Shown here: positions 20,001 through 29,245 of the stretch, piece after piece | Position numbering within the stretch: the first letter of the stretch is position 1 | How the letters are laid out: each line of letters starts with the position of its first letter | Notes under the pieces: generated by a model | What the model was told of the DNA's origin: nothing | The model's database searches: none | The model's input: only the letters and a program-made list of their open reading frames with translations | Made by a program: the position numbers and the translations under genes | NCBI GenBank assembly: GCA_021521415.1 | Contig: JAIQDT010000106.1 | Location: 2,159,001-2,223,000, forward strand | Length of the DNA: 64,000 nt | Source of the DNA: Bidens hawaiensis | Taxonomy: Eukaryota; Streptophyta; Magnoliopsida; Asterales; Asteraceae | Reading direction: 5' to 3'

Positions 20001-20322
20001 ATACATGGCAGCATCCAACTGCTGCTCTCAGGTTTTGTGGATTCAGCAACAATTGCGCGACTATGGTCTGAATTTCTTACTTACTCCTATTTTAATTGAT
20101 AACACTGCCGCCATCTCAGTAATTAACAATCCCGTGAAGCACAGTAAAACTAAGCATATTGACATTCGTCATCACTTCATACGGGATTGTGCTGAGAAGA
20201 AACTGATCAAGATCGAAAAAGTTGATACACTTGAAAATTTTGCTGACTTGTTTACAAAAGCGTTTGATAAATCCAGATTTCAAAACCTAATTGAGCTAAA
20301 CGGGATGATCAATCCCGAGTAA
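17020..20322 (+). CDS. pol: Element A Pol (protease, integrase, RT, RNase H), 1100 codons from the acceptor
   Basis: The frame is open from 16933 to TAA 20320-20322 without a good ATG at its start, so it must be expressed as a fusion. I set its start at the acceptor-like AG (17018-17019). Domains in order: aspartic protease with WIVDSGCSRHMTG (active-site D at codon 14); zinc-binding pre-integrase region (HRRMGHIHLRKMN, then CIACKKGKQ); integrase core with D-D-E spacing (HMDLFGPV, IRSDNGTEF, PYTPQQNGVAERKNRT); RT with QLDVKSAFLNG and the catalytic YVDD at 19375-19386; RNase H with AYTDSDYGG, STCEAEYMAA and DNTAAISV. All catalytic motifs are intact and the length is normal for Copia Pol. It copies the RNA genome and integrates it. 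Confidence 0.95.
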   Translation, partial: EQLNRAANNLWIVDSGCSRHMTGNKHLLQDLKPVQGARVSFAGESGGRITGRGTVSNGRMTLENVNFVEELKHNLLSVSQICDKEYTVHFTKNEAIVLKPGFHIPEEWIVMKAPRETNTYVMDMRSTEMATGESCLMTKASESESELWHRRMGHIHLRKMNFIVKNGLVMGVPLKSFNFEDKCIACKKGKQHKKSHLTKTINSIAGTLELLHMDLFGPVNVQSLGGTSYCLVITDDYSRYSWVYFLKTKDETTQMVKNLITKVENVMSKSVKFIRSDNGTEFKNFEMEIFCLQKGIEHQYSAPYTPQQNGVAERKNRTLIEGARTMLADSKLPVMFWAEAVATACYVLNRVLTVKRLGKTCYELMHGRKPNLCGLEPFGSPCSILKTNSKFGEVADEGILVGYVVGTPNRRVFNTSTCKVEVVCNTDITSYQPPKPSNGPAELFDYVKLFKSFNVPNLEISEEDERAVTKMILDEEENILQHHIFEKSQPSTSNTIDTPAASTEDEFINPFHSQPETTIDEISSNLEDNLHVSAVPTTRIHKDHPLENVIGDVSSSVQTRSSLNEHTCVYSSIKETGIMNECLYSCFISQIEPKNYQMALKDSSWVEAMQEELAQFKKMEVWTLVEKPKNVHAIGTKWVFKCKRDDKGIIVRNKARLVVKGFNQQEGIDYNEVFAPVARLEAIRLFLAFAASKKMKVFQLDVKSAFLNGKVDEVVFVEQPPGFPDPDFPDHVYRLSKALYGLHQAPRAWYSTLSDYLLENGFERGLIDSTLFVKREGCDFLLVQVYVDDIIFAASRVSMCQDFEAVMKKRFEMSAMGELTFFLGLQVDQKKDGMFIHQTKYVHDVLKRFKMEDSSPYDTPICVNHKLGAESDGDADVDPTLYRAIIGSLMYLTASRPDIMFSVCLCARFQANPKESHMKGVKRILRYLKGKPKLGLWYPKGGDVELVAYTDSDYGGCNQSRKSTTGGCQFLGGRLVSWQCKKQTSVAISTCEAEYMAASNCCSQVLWIQQQLRDYGLNFLLTPILIDNTAAISVINNPVKHSKTKHIDIRHHFIRDCAEKKLIKIEKVDTLENFADLFTKAFDKSRFQNLIELNGMINPE

Positions 20323-20333
20323 CCATGTCTTTG

Positions 20334-20337
<4 letters not shown>

Positions 20338-20376
<39 letters not shown>
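20338..20376 (+). repeat. Poly(A) tract of 39 bases just after element A pol
   Basis: The run starts 15 bases after the pol stop. The same place in B holds 17 and in D 23 A residues (T on the plus strand at 30700-30716 and 46234-46256). Confidence 0.9.
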
Positions 20377-20377
<1 letters not shown>

Positions 20378-20853
20378 ATGGGTCATTTTTGGTTAAAATT
20401 AGTCGGTTACCTCAGTTTGATGGACATATCCTAGGATATGTTTTGGTCCTCGTTTCAACTTAGAGAATGAGGATAGCCATTAACCGGAAGACTGAAAGTG
20501 ACCGGGGCAACTATGACGTGTGTTCTTTCAGTTGCTGAAAATTAGTCGGTCATACTTAGTAAGAAGGACACATACTTGTATGTGGTCGGTCCAGTTGATC
20601 CATTGGATCTTCAGGATAGCCGTTTACCTGACGACTTTGACGTGATTGGGGCGATTGAATTTAAAGTTTTTTTTTAAAGGGAAATGAAATTAATTTTCAA
20701 GTCTGTTACTTCGTATGAAGTTCTATGCTGTGTTTAACAGAAAATTGATCCAACCTTGGAAAATGATATATATACTAATCGTGTGTGCTTAACTAGTGAA
20801 GTTATTAGGCTTAAAAGGCTTTAGAACAGTCATTGTATGTCGTGGTAATTTTT
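20377..20853 (+). other. Element A spacer between pol and the small ORF
   Basis: Non-coding sequence shared with B (30690-30240) and D (46230-45780). The words AGTCGGT(T/C)A and GGACATAT occur twice each, so the spacer has a loose internal repeat of about 120 bp. Nothing else is recognised. Confidence 0.6.
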
Positions 20854-21054
20854 ATGGTGCGTAAAAGTGTATGTGATACTAACTTAAACTACTCGAATTT
20901 ACGTGGAAACTCCTTAAGAGTTTTGAATGTCTTCACACATATCTTTCCGAATGATAGGCAGAAAAGCGACTACCCAGTCATACACGAGCCCCTGAGTAAT
21001 CTGATTCCCGTGAAGAAAGCATTTCAAGACACTGCAGTGATCCAGATTCCGTGA
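20854..21054 (+). CDS. Small ORF in the pol-ORF3 spacer of element A, 66 aa
   Basis: Starting at ATG 20854 it contains NSLRVLNVFTHIFPNDRQKS and YPVIHEP. The same frame is open for 81 codons in element D (45761-45516) and is present with stops in B. I recognise no domain. It is basic and has no signal peptide. In A its end is altered because the large deletion junction falls right after it. Nucleotide identity between A and D is so high that an open frame may be kept by chance. Confidence 0.35.
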   Translation: MVRKSVCDTNLNYSNLRGNSLRVLNVFTHIFPNDRQKSDYPVIHEPLSNLIPVKKAFQDTAVIQIP

Positions 21055-21110
21055 CGGGTTATTCGGGTCCGCTGACGGAGCTTACTTAAGGATGGGTTAT
21101 TCGGGTCCGC
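21055..21110 (+). other. Deletion junction in element A with a short direct repeat
   Basis: GGGTTATTCGGGTCCGCTG occurs at about 21056-21074 and again at about 21093-21111. Compared with B, about 1.8 kb is absent between these points (B 30025 to about 28265): the rest of the spacer, the ORF3 start and the first part of ORF3. The repeat probably marks template switching or repair at the junction. Confidence 0.7.
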
Positions 21111-23494
21111 TGGGGGACTCGCAGAGGAGGAAAGGCTTTCTGCTGGATCAATGGCGCTTTTTGATGCATGTGTTGATAGTATGCATGTCCGGCAGAAAGG
21201 CAGGAACAGATGGGATGGGTGCGACGATGCAATCGGCTATGATTGCGCTGACTTACAACCGCAGATATTCGTTTAGTCAGCTAATCTTTTACGAGATTGA
21301 TCGTCAGAGACGGGCGACGGCGCGCGAGCGTTTTATTATGTATCCTCGGTTCCTACAAATGATTATCAATCATGTCGCTCCGTCTGTACCGCAAAGACGC
21401 CCTATCAGATACGTTGAGTGCGTAACAAAACGTATCTTTGCTCAGTGCAGAACGTCGAGCACTCGAAGCAACCCTGAGCGGCGTCCCAGGCATACTCCAC
21501 TTTTCGGGTATCTCATTAACCCGGAGTATGTTCCTGCAGGAGGGGACGAGTTCAGGGATCCGCAACCACATCAGGCGGCAGCACCTCATGCTGTATCAGC
21601 TGCGCCTGTTGTATCTTCTGCTGCTGTGCCAGCTACTATATCTCAGGCTGTGTCCACTGCTGAAAACGTTGATCTAGATGCTGCTTTTAGTGGACATGGT
21701 TTGTTTGATATGGATGTCTCGGATCCTCAGTTTATGGATGTTACCAGAGCAGCTACTTCGGTAGCTGACTCTGATCTAGACGAGACGTTTGCTGAGGCAA
21801 GAAGACTTATGGTGTCTCGTGAACGGACTACGGGAAAGAGGCCGAGAACTGTGGGGGAGGATGAGGATGAAGTAGATGAAGAGGAGGCAGTACAGATTGT
21901 GCTAAGACGCTCAAGAAGAGAACAGAGAGGGATAGGTTCGGGAGCTGGAGAATCTTCAAGACTAGTACGTTTTGCTCCACCTGCCCTATCTGGTATGTCT
22001 CTTATTCCTACTACTGCACAGGTTTCAGCGATCGAGACGTCGGCACCAACAATTGTGTCCCTACCACCTCAACCGCTTAATCCACCGGTGGTAGTTGCAC
22101 GGTTTGTGGAGTCGACAATCACCTCTACTGCAGGGTTACCAAGTGTACCACCTGCGGTCACTTCTGCTGATGTTCCACCAACTCCATTGCCTACTTCAGA
22201 TACCGAGAGGATTCTTTCGCTAGAGCGGATTGTTGCTGAACAGTCAAAGACTATTGACCGCCTAGTGGAATCCAATCGACTACAAGCTGCCCTCCTGGTA
22301 GAACATGGACGAATAATAGATGCCTTCAAGGATTACTTGGCATCTCAGGGGGAGAAGACGTGTAGGGGCGATGAGTTGAGAACGAAAAGACGAGAAGATC
22401 ATGACGATGATCCCAATGCACCTTCAGGTGCAGGTGATGAGCTGCCAAGAACCTCTCAGGCTCTTGGAGCTTCCACAACTGAGGGGGAGTCTACAAATGC
22501 AGATGGTGATGATGTTGTAGTTATGAATGACGAAGCTGATGTTGAAGACGTTATTGATGCGTTGAAGGAGTTGGATGAGGAGGAGGACGATGAGTTGATG
22601 GATGATGATGACGTGTTGCCTATGGATGAGATTGAGAGGATTGGAGAACAGATTAATGTGGAAGATGTGTTAGAAGAAGGTGAGATTGTAGATGAGTCAG
22701 TGGAACATGAGATTCCAGCTGTTGAGAGATCAGAATTGGGGGATGAGAGTGTGATAGAAGATACAGTATGGGAGGAGCAGCCGAACTGGAAAGAAGGCTG
22801 TGCTCAGTGGTTTGTTAAAACCAAGAAGCCTGCAGTGCCAACGATGTTCAGAAAGACTTATAATATAAAGGGCTATGCAGAGTCAAAGAAAGGAATCATA
22901 TGCTGGTTGTACGACAAAGAGCTGAAACTATTTGTGATCAAACGGTACGACGGCATTCAGTACTTTAAGAGATTGTTGAGATCTCTGAATTCCTTACCAG
23001 AATGTGAGGTGAGAGATTTAGCGAGATTGGGGCTGATCAATAGAAGTAATGATGATATGGCAAGAATCATTGGGAAGATCGTCTGGAAAGAAGCCATTAA
23101 AGACAAAAAGTTTGAACTCCTAAAGCCTCAAAAAGGAAAGTTGATAGAAGACAAAGATCGTGGAATGAGGGCTGACGGCAAACCTTGGATGGTAATGAAG
23201 TATAAACCAGTCCGTCATTTGAAAGAAGTACCGATGAAAGTTATGCCCAAGAACGTCCTAAAAGATTTAAAATGGTGGTACGTGGATTGTGAGACAGCTG
23301 AGGCGGTAATGGAAGATGAGGATGAACAAGAAGTACTTCGGGTGTACGACCCGATGCATCTTGTTAATCTATCGAAGGATGATTTGAAAGTGCTCAACGA
23401 GAAGAAGATCTTCTACATTCCTGCTTGGAAGGATCAAGCTAGGAAATATCAAAGGGTAGTGTCGGTATGTGTGAGAGAAGGGGCGCACGCGTAG
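21092..23494 (+). CDS. Element A third ORF (Sirevirus extra ORF), N-terminally truncated, 800 codons
   Basis: The frame begins at an internal methionine (MGYSGPLGDSQRRKG). In B this methionine is preceded by about 130 further residues, so the true start was deleted. The N-terminal 170 residues are the conserved core (WRFLMHVLIVCMSGRKAGTD, FIMYPRFLQMIINHVAP, HTPLFGYLINPEYVP). Then come an alanine/valine-rich linker, a basic patch, a leucine-rich coiled coil (ERILSLERIVAEQSKTIDRL, about residue 370-420), an acidic stretch of E and D, and a C-terminal conserved domain (WKEGCAQWFVKTKKPAVPTM through KIFYIPAWKDQARKYQRV). I find no signal peptide or membrane helix. Position after pol matches the env-like ORF described for SIRE-lineage elements; the function is unknown. 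Confidence 0.75.
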   Translation: MGYSGPLGDSQRRKGFLLDQWRFLMHVLIVCMSGRKAGTDGMGATMQSAMIALTYNRRYSFSQLIFYEIDRQRRATARERFIMYPRFLQMIINHVAPSVPQRRPIRYVECVTKRIFAQCRTSSTRSNPERRPRHTPLFGYLINPEYVPAGGDEFRDPQPHQAAAPHAVSAAPVVSSAAVPATISQAVSTAENVDLDAAFSGHGLFDMDVSDPQFMDVTRAATSVADSDLDETFAEARRLMVSRERTTGKRPRTVGEDEDEVDEEEAVQIVLRRSRREQRGIGSGAGESSRLVRFAPPALSGMSLIPTTAQVSAIETSAPTIVSLPPQPLNPPVVVARFVESTITSTAGLPSVPPAVTSADVPPTPLPTSDTERILSLERIVAEQSKTIDRLVESNRLQAALLVEHGRIIDAFKDYLASQGEKTCRGDELRTKRREDHDDDPNAPSGAGDELPRTSQALGASTTEGESTNADGDDVVVMNDEADVEDVIDALKELDEEEDDELMDDDDVLPMDEIERIGEQINVEDVLEEGEIVDESVEHEIPAVERSELGDESVIEDTVWEEQPNWKEGCAQWFVKTKKPAVPTMFRKTYNIKGYAESKKGIICWLYDKELKLFVIKRYDGIQYFKRLLRSLNSLPECEVRDLARLGLINRSNDDMARIIGKIVWKEAIKDKKFELLKPQKGKLIEDKDRGMRADGKPWMVMKYKPVRHLKEVPMKVMPKNVLKDLKWWYVDCETAEAVMEDEDEQEVLRVYDPMHLVNLSKDDLKVLNEKKIFYIPAWKDQARKYQRVVSVCVREGAHA

Positions 23495-23547
23495 AGGTAA
23501 AGATTACAAGACTCAAGATTTGAAGATCAAGATATGAAGCTACTGCC

Positions 23548-23556
23548 AAGGGGGAG
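23548..23556 (+). promoter_or_regulatory. Element A polypurine tract
   Basis: AAGGGGGAG lies two bases before the 3' LTR and is the expected plus-strand DNA primer. Similar GGGGGAG words occur upstream inside ORF3 near 22348-22354 and 22482-22488. Confidence 0.9.
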
Positions 23557-23558
23557 TC

Positions 23559-23987
23559 TGTTGGTACATGTATGTCAGTAGTTCATAGTCTAGCATTTGT
23601 AATCGAGTCTGTAATGTAATTATGTTTTGTTTATGTTTGTTTTGTAATGCGCGAAGTTGTCAACAAGTTCGCTATGGCGAACTTGTTGAATCAGCGAAGT
23701 TATTGACAACTTCGCCTGTGGCGAAGTTGTCGTGTTTATATACTGTTTCAGACGAAACAGTTTAAGGTTGTTCGTTTAGGGTTTTCGTTTCAGTTTTCAG
23801 TAACCGAGTTACGTGTCATAGTCTGTAACGGTGACCTCGGGTCACGTGTTTGTTATCAATATAACGTGGTTGGTTTATTGCTTGTGTGTTCGATCTCTAC
23901 ATACTCTACACTCGTATCTACCTACGCAGGGATTCCGCACCTGCGTTGTTAGAGACATCCCGTGTACGATCCGTCCAGGAACCTACA
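23559..23987 (+). repeat. Element A 3' LTR
   Basis: 429 bp, base-for-base the same as the 5' LTR as far as I can read. The hairpin array is at 23651-23731 and the TATA-like word follows. Confidence 0.95.
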
Positions 23988-23992
23988 ATGAT

Positions 23993-25225
23993 TTTCTTTT
24001 GTCGGTCCGTTACTTATTAAACTTTGCACTATCGATCTCTTTGACAAAACATAATAATACAATAAAAGAAGACAATAAACTAAAATAAAAAATAAAATAA
24101 AATAAAACTTAAAATATTAAACTGTACAGGTACTTAATATTTTAGAAAACAAAATAAACTTAAAATAAAAGAAAAATTAAAACATTTTGAGGTTTAAAAT
24201 AATTTACATAGTTCTTTCCTTTAGTTAATTTACAAAGAACGATCACGTCATGGAATCATATTGATTTGCAAAGCCCTAGATCGTGTTTCCATTTTGAAAT
24301 TATTATGACACAAGTTCATCATTGACTGTAGATATTGTCCACCTTTGTAACTTGACAAGTGTTTTGATGTCAACGTGATACATTTGAGATTCAATTAGGC
24401 ACGATACTTATGTGGTCCCCACTTAATCAGACATGGTACTGATTCCATCATACCTCGGGCTTAGTTTGTGTTAACATATCACCTCAACTTGACTTAAACC
24501 TTTCTTGTTTGATCATAGTATACTTATTAACATACTTGACACTTTATTCTTTATTTTTTGCACACTTGACTCGGTCTAGAAAGATTAAAATAAAGCAGAA
24601 GTTCAGGCCATAACAATCAGGTCGGATAATACCATATTATCGCGCAGAGAAAGTCCAAGGCTTGAACAAAAGAAAGAAAATAAAACAAAGCAGAAGACTC
24701 AGGGCCTTAACAATCAGATCTTGTATGACTACAAACGTAGAAAGTCCAAGGCTTGAGTCGAAAATAAATGAAGAAATAAAGCAAAAATTAAAACGTAGAA
24801 AGTCCAAGGCTTGACTCTTTTTCTTTTGTTTTTCTGACTCTTTTGTTTTCTTTTTCTTGCTTTTCTTAACGTTTTACTTGACTCTTTTCTTGACTCAATG
24901 AAAATTTAAAATTGACACTGACTTTCATAAGACTACTATGATCAGGTAAAGAGAGGCTTGGGTATGACATGTATAATTACATTTTTGCCTTCATGAATAT
25001 GACTTCACGGAATCATGCAACCGCTTCTTAAACGTATAGCCACTAGTACCGTCACTAGTTTAAGTTTATATCACCCGACACTTACTTGTTTGTCAAGCCT
25101 ACCTACACATCTATAAATGATCTTGTAGCCTTTTGTTCTATTCCTTTAACACGCTAGAATCATTACATACCAATGTACTATCACTTTCCAAAGGGTCGGA
25201 TCAAATTCTTAATTGAAAAATTTTT
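23993..25225 (-). other. Element C spacer (pol to ORF3) between insertions A and B
   Basis: Non-coding C sequence. On the minus strand the end near element B (TTTGATCCGACCCTTTGGAA) resembles the spacer of A (TTGATCCAACCTTGGAAA), which supports its place after C pol. AGAAAGTCCAAGGCTTGA recurs exactly at 24648-24665, 24739-24756 and 24797-24814. No coding signal is seen. Confidence 0.6.
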
Positions 25226-25230
25226 AAATG

Positions 25231-25667
25231 TGCGGTTCCCTGGATGGATCAACACGAGATATCTCGATCTACGTAGGTGCGGAATCCCTGTGTGGGTCGT
25301 TACGAGCGTAGAAGACACGAATAGATCAAACAGGATACGATAAACAAACACGTTATATTATAACCAAAACACGTGATACAATATCACTATTATAGACACG
25401 AACTCTCGTCCTCACGTTACAGCTCTCGTAACTTCGATAATGATCACACACAAAACCTCTTTCTAAGCTAAGCCGTAACCTATATAAATACACGACAACT
25501 TCGCCTGGCATGTTCAAACGAAGTTGTCCATAACTTCGCTTGACTAACAAGTTCGCCTAAACAGCGAACTCGTTAGTAACTTCGCTTAAGACATATAAAA
25601 CATAATTAATCATTACAGACTCGATTACAGACACTAGACTATGAACTACTGACATTATGCACCAACA
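25231..25667 (-). repeat. Element B 3' LTR
   Basis: Bounded by TG...CA on the minus strand, with the AAATG duplication outside and the polypurine tract (25678-25670) inside. The TATA word TATTTATATA (25490-25481) sits next to the hairpin array at 25494-25586. Confidence 0.93.
25494..25586. repeat. Hairpin array in element B 3' LTR
   Basis: GACAACTTCGCC, GAAGTTGTC, AACTTCGC, AACAAGTTCGCC, GCGAACTCG and AACTTCGC succeed one another. A CAAACG change breaks one palindrome that is intact in the 5' LTR copy (37430-37522). Confidence 0.8.
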
Positions 25668-25669
25668 GA

Positions 25670-25678
25670 CTCCCCCTT
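25670..25678 (-). promoter_or_regulatory. Element B polypurine tract
   Basis: AAGGGGGAG on the minus strand, two bases before the 3' LTR, the same as in A and D. Confidence 0.9.
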
Positions 25679-25724
25679 GGCAGTAGCTTCATGTCTTTAT
25701 CTTTAAGCACTTGTCTTGTAATCT

Positions 25725-28667
25725 TCATGCATGCACTCCCACTCTTACGCAGACCGTGACTACTCGCTGATATTTCCTCGCTTCGTCTTTCCAAGCAGGA
25801 ATATAAAATATCTTCTTTTCATTTAACACCTGCAGATCAGCTTTCGATAAATTAACAAGATGCATCGGATCATACACTCTTAGCACTTCTTGTTCGTCTT
25901 CGTCTTCCATCACGGCTTCAGCAGTCTGGCAATCAACATACCACCATTTAAGATCTTTCAACACATCTTGAGGCATAGTCTTCATTGGAACCTCTTTCAT
26001 GCATCGAATCGGTTTGTACTTCATTACCATCCATGGCTTGCCATCTGCTCTCATTCCTCTTTCCTTATCTTCCACTAGCTTTCCCTTCTGTGGCTTTAAT
26101 AACTCAAACTTCTTTTCTTTAATACTTTCTTTCTACACGATCTTCCCAATAACTCTGGCCATGTTGTCGTCGCTTCTATTAATCAACCCCAATCTAGCCA
26201 AATCCTTCACCTCACATTCAGGCAATGTATTGAGAGATCTCAACGTCCTCTTAAAGTATTGGATCCCATCATATCTTTTCACCACGAACACTTTTAACTG
26301 TTCATCATATAGCCAACAGATAATTCCTTTCTTTGACTCAGCGTACCCTTTAATATTATAACTTTTCTTGAACATTGTAGGTACCACTGGATTCTTCGTT
26401 TTGATAAACCAATGAGTATAGCCTTCCTTCCATCTAGGCTGCTCCTCTCATTCTGTATCATCAACTACTGTATCTTGACATACATCTGACTTTTCAACTT
26501 CAGGGATCTCGTGTTCAACATTCTCCTCAACTATTTCACCTTCTTCAACATCATCTTCTATCACAATTTCTGCACCAATCTTTACAATCTCTTCGACTGG
26601 TAGAACATCATCTTCACACATAAATTCATCATCCAACATATCATCATCCAACTCCTTCAAGGCATCGATCACATCATCTCCCATCTCCTCGTCATCTACC
26701 ATCACCACCTCATCACCTCCAGAACCGCCAGCTGCACCTGCAGACTCCCCCTGAGCTGTGGAAGTCCCAAGAGCTTGAGTAGTTCTTGGCAACTCACCAC
26801 CTGCACCTTTCGATGCATTGGGATCATCGTCTCTGTCATTCTTCTTCTTTGTCCTGAGCTCGTCGCCTTTACAGCTCGTCTCCCCCTGAGATGCCAAGAA
26901 CTCCTTCATAGCATCTATAATTTTTCCATGTTCAACCAGTAGGGACGACTGCAGCTGATTCTCTGTTACTAGGCGCTGAATAGCCTGGGTCTGGATAAGA
27001 TTCACCCTTGATTGTTCTGCCACGACCCGTTCAAGTGCAGCTATTCTTTCCGAGTCTGATAGGGTTGCATCGAAATTGAACCTCATATGTGATATATCTT
27101 GAGTGTACTGAGGAGGGATTTCAAATGTAACCGGGACATCAGAAGCAGGCGTAACCGCAGGTGGTATCATACCTGATAACCCTGCAGTTGCAACGACTGT
27201 CGACTCAACAAATTGAGCAACCACCTCTGAAGGAGTAAGAGTTGGAGGTGGTAAAGACACAATCTCCGGAGTCGTCAGCTGGAAAGTAGTGAGTGGGATG
27301 CCGAAAGAAGATGATGTAGCCACCACGGGAACATCCGCGGCGCTTAAACTTGTAACTTGTACTGATGTAGGGACAATCGACATATCGGACAGTGCGGGTG
27401 GAGCGAAACGTACTACTCTTGAACTCTCACCTGCTCCCATACCTGCACCTGTCCTGTCCCTTCTTGAACGTCTGATCAACTTATGAATGTCTTCTTCTTC
27501 TTCTGACTCACTGTCGTCATCTGTCCTCTTTCTCTTCCCATACGTCCTCTCTTGAGTCACCATCATACGTCTGGCCTCATCCATTACATCATCAAAATCT
27601 GAGTCAGCCACCGTCGTAGCTGCTCTAGTAACATGCACAGTCGAAGCACGTTCAACCGGAACCTGAACGTTCTCCTCTGGATCCACCCGATCCATATCAA
27701 AGAATCCTTGACCACCAAATTCTGCGTCAAGGTCCACATTCTCCTCCGGTGACACAACAGGAGCAGCAGGTATAGCTTGAGGTGCTCCTGCCTGTTGTGG
27801 TGCCGGGTCCCTAAACTCATCCCCTCGAGCAGGCACATACTCCGGGTTGATTAAGTACCCAAAGAGTGGAGTATGGCGAGGACGAAGTTCAGGCTTGCTC
27901 CTAGCACTCGAAGTTCTGCATTGGGCGAAGATACGTTTGTTCACACTTTCCATGTATCTGATAGGGCGACGTTGAGGCGATGTGGGAGCCACATGATTCA
28001 AGATCATTTGAAGAAATCTTGGATACATGAGGAATCTCTCACGTGCCATCGCCCTTCTCTGACGATCAATTTCATAGAAGACCATCTGACTAAAGCTATA
28101 GCGCTTATTATATGTCAGAGCAGTCATTGCTGACTGCATGGTCGCGCCCATTCCGTCAGTGCCCGCCTTCCTCCCTGACATGCAGACAATCATTACGTGC
28201 ATGAGGAAGCGCCACTGATCGAGCAAGAAACCTTTCCTTCTCTGAGTATCGCCTAATGGACCAGTATAGCCCATTCGGAGAAACGCTCCATCTCGGAAAG
28301 GAGCCACAAAGTCCGTCGGGTCATCCCTGGTCTCATTCCCGAAACGTAAAGCCGCCCGGATTTGTTCAGAAGAGAACTGAACTTCTTGATTGTTGATGGT
28401 TGCTCGCATAACCGGGGGCTCAACGCGGCAATCGTATTCCATCGTCTGCCAAAAATCCTCAATATTGGGTAAGGATATCGGCAGAGTAGTTGTGATCGCG
28501 TGGAATATCCGCGAGCGAAGGAGGAAAGTGATGATTTCGCGGTTATCCTCCACACCACTCGCATCTGGGTCTAACGTAATATACATATTATGCCCAGGGA
28601 AGAATTGTCTCTGGTTATCTCCCCCGTCATCGCCACCAGCACCTCCAGCACCAGCAACAGCAGCCAT
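25725..28667 (-). pseudogene. Element B third ORF, complete N-terminus, two nonsense changes
   Basis: The ATG at 28667 (MAAVAGAGGAGGDDGGDNQR) is followed by a 739-codon open frame. The N-terminal part, missing in A and D, includes IITFLLRSRIFHAITTTLPI and IRAALRFGNE. The conserved core and coiled coil (SERIAALERVVAEQSRVN) follow. The frame is closed at 26450-26448, where the tryptophan of W-E-E-Q-P in A is TGA, and again near 26132, where the tryptophan of I-V-W-K-E is TAG. Sense continues in the same frame to 25725. Just upstream of the ATG lies a splice-acceptor-like run: CTAAC (28692-28688), then TTCGTTTGTTGCAG ending at 28670. No membrane segment is visible. Confidence 0.75.
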
Positions 28668-28669
28668 AT

Positions 28670-28692
28670 CTGCAACAAACGAACCAAGTTAG
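28670..28692 (-). promoter_or_regulatory. Splice-acceptor-like site directly before the ORF3 start of element B
   Basis: Branch-point word CTAAC, 17 bases of T/G-rich tract and GCAG end two bases before ATATGG. A weaker AG (ATTTCAG) precedes the ORF3 homologue in C at 12244. It suggests ORF3 is read from a spliced RNA (inference). Confidence 0.45.
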
Positions 28693-28712
28693 ATAAACGT
28701 TAAGGCGTAACA

Positions 28713-28943
28713 CAAGTTCGCTTGTTACCATGAGCGAAGTTGTGATAAATTCTGTGTAGGCGAAGTTAAAGGTGGGGCGAAGTTGGGAACAACTTCGCTT
28801 CATCTTTAAGTTCGTCTAATAACTAATAAGTAAAAAGGTCCAGGTGAAGTTAATGATAACTTCACCTCACCACAACATTGCCTCAGGCGAAGTTAAACCT
28901 CAGGCGAAGTTACGGATAACTTCGCCCAAACTGTAAGTTCGCC
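28713..28943. repeat. Hairpin-word array upstream of element B ORF3, proximal block
   Basis: About a dozen copies of GCGAAGTT, AACTTCGC, AAGTTCGC and variants, several paired as inverted repeats (for example GCGAAGTTACGGATAACTTC). It occupies the spacer between the ORF3 acceptor and older spacer sequence. Confidence 0.8.
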
Positions 28944-29245
28944 TGAATCTGAATCGGCGACAGTAAGGAGATTCAAATTCGAAAAATCTGATGTTTTAGG
29001 TCAGTTTGACGATTGAGGGGTCCGAAAAACATGATTTTAAAGCAATCTGGACGATCAGTTTGTTCATGACCATGTAAAGACAAGTTTTGAAATCGGGTTC
29101 AAAAGTCCGACGGTCCGAGGTTTCGAAACGGTTCGACACGACCTTTGATAAACAAGAAAGAACATGGGTTATACGATATATCGACACCTCGAACCTTGAA
29201 TCGTAACGGAATCTGAGAAAAAGATCAAGGAATCGGAAAGAACGA

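Larger units (their letters stand above)
13381..23987 (+). mobile_element. Element A: young, near-complete SIRE-type Copia retrotransposon, 10,607 bp
   Basis: It is flanked by the exact 5-bp duplication ATGAT (13376-13380 and 23988-23992) and bounded by two 429-bp LTRs that I read as identical. Internal order: iMet primer site, hairpin-rich leader, gag, pol, poly(A) tract, spacer with a small ORF, third ORF lacking its N-terminus, polypurine tract. Gag and pol are fully open. It lies in the opposite orientation to host element C, in C's spacer upstream of ORF3. Identical LTRs mean too little time for mutations, so this is the youngest datable insertion in the window and may be active. Confidence 0.95.

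Noticed and set aside
21092..23494. Classical retroviral envelope protein
   Set aside because: No signal peptide, no hydrophobic membrane anchor and no furin-like site is visible; only the position after pol is env-like.
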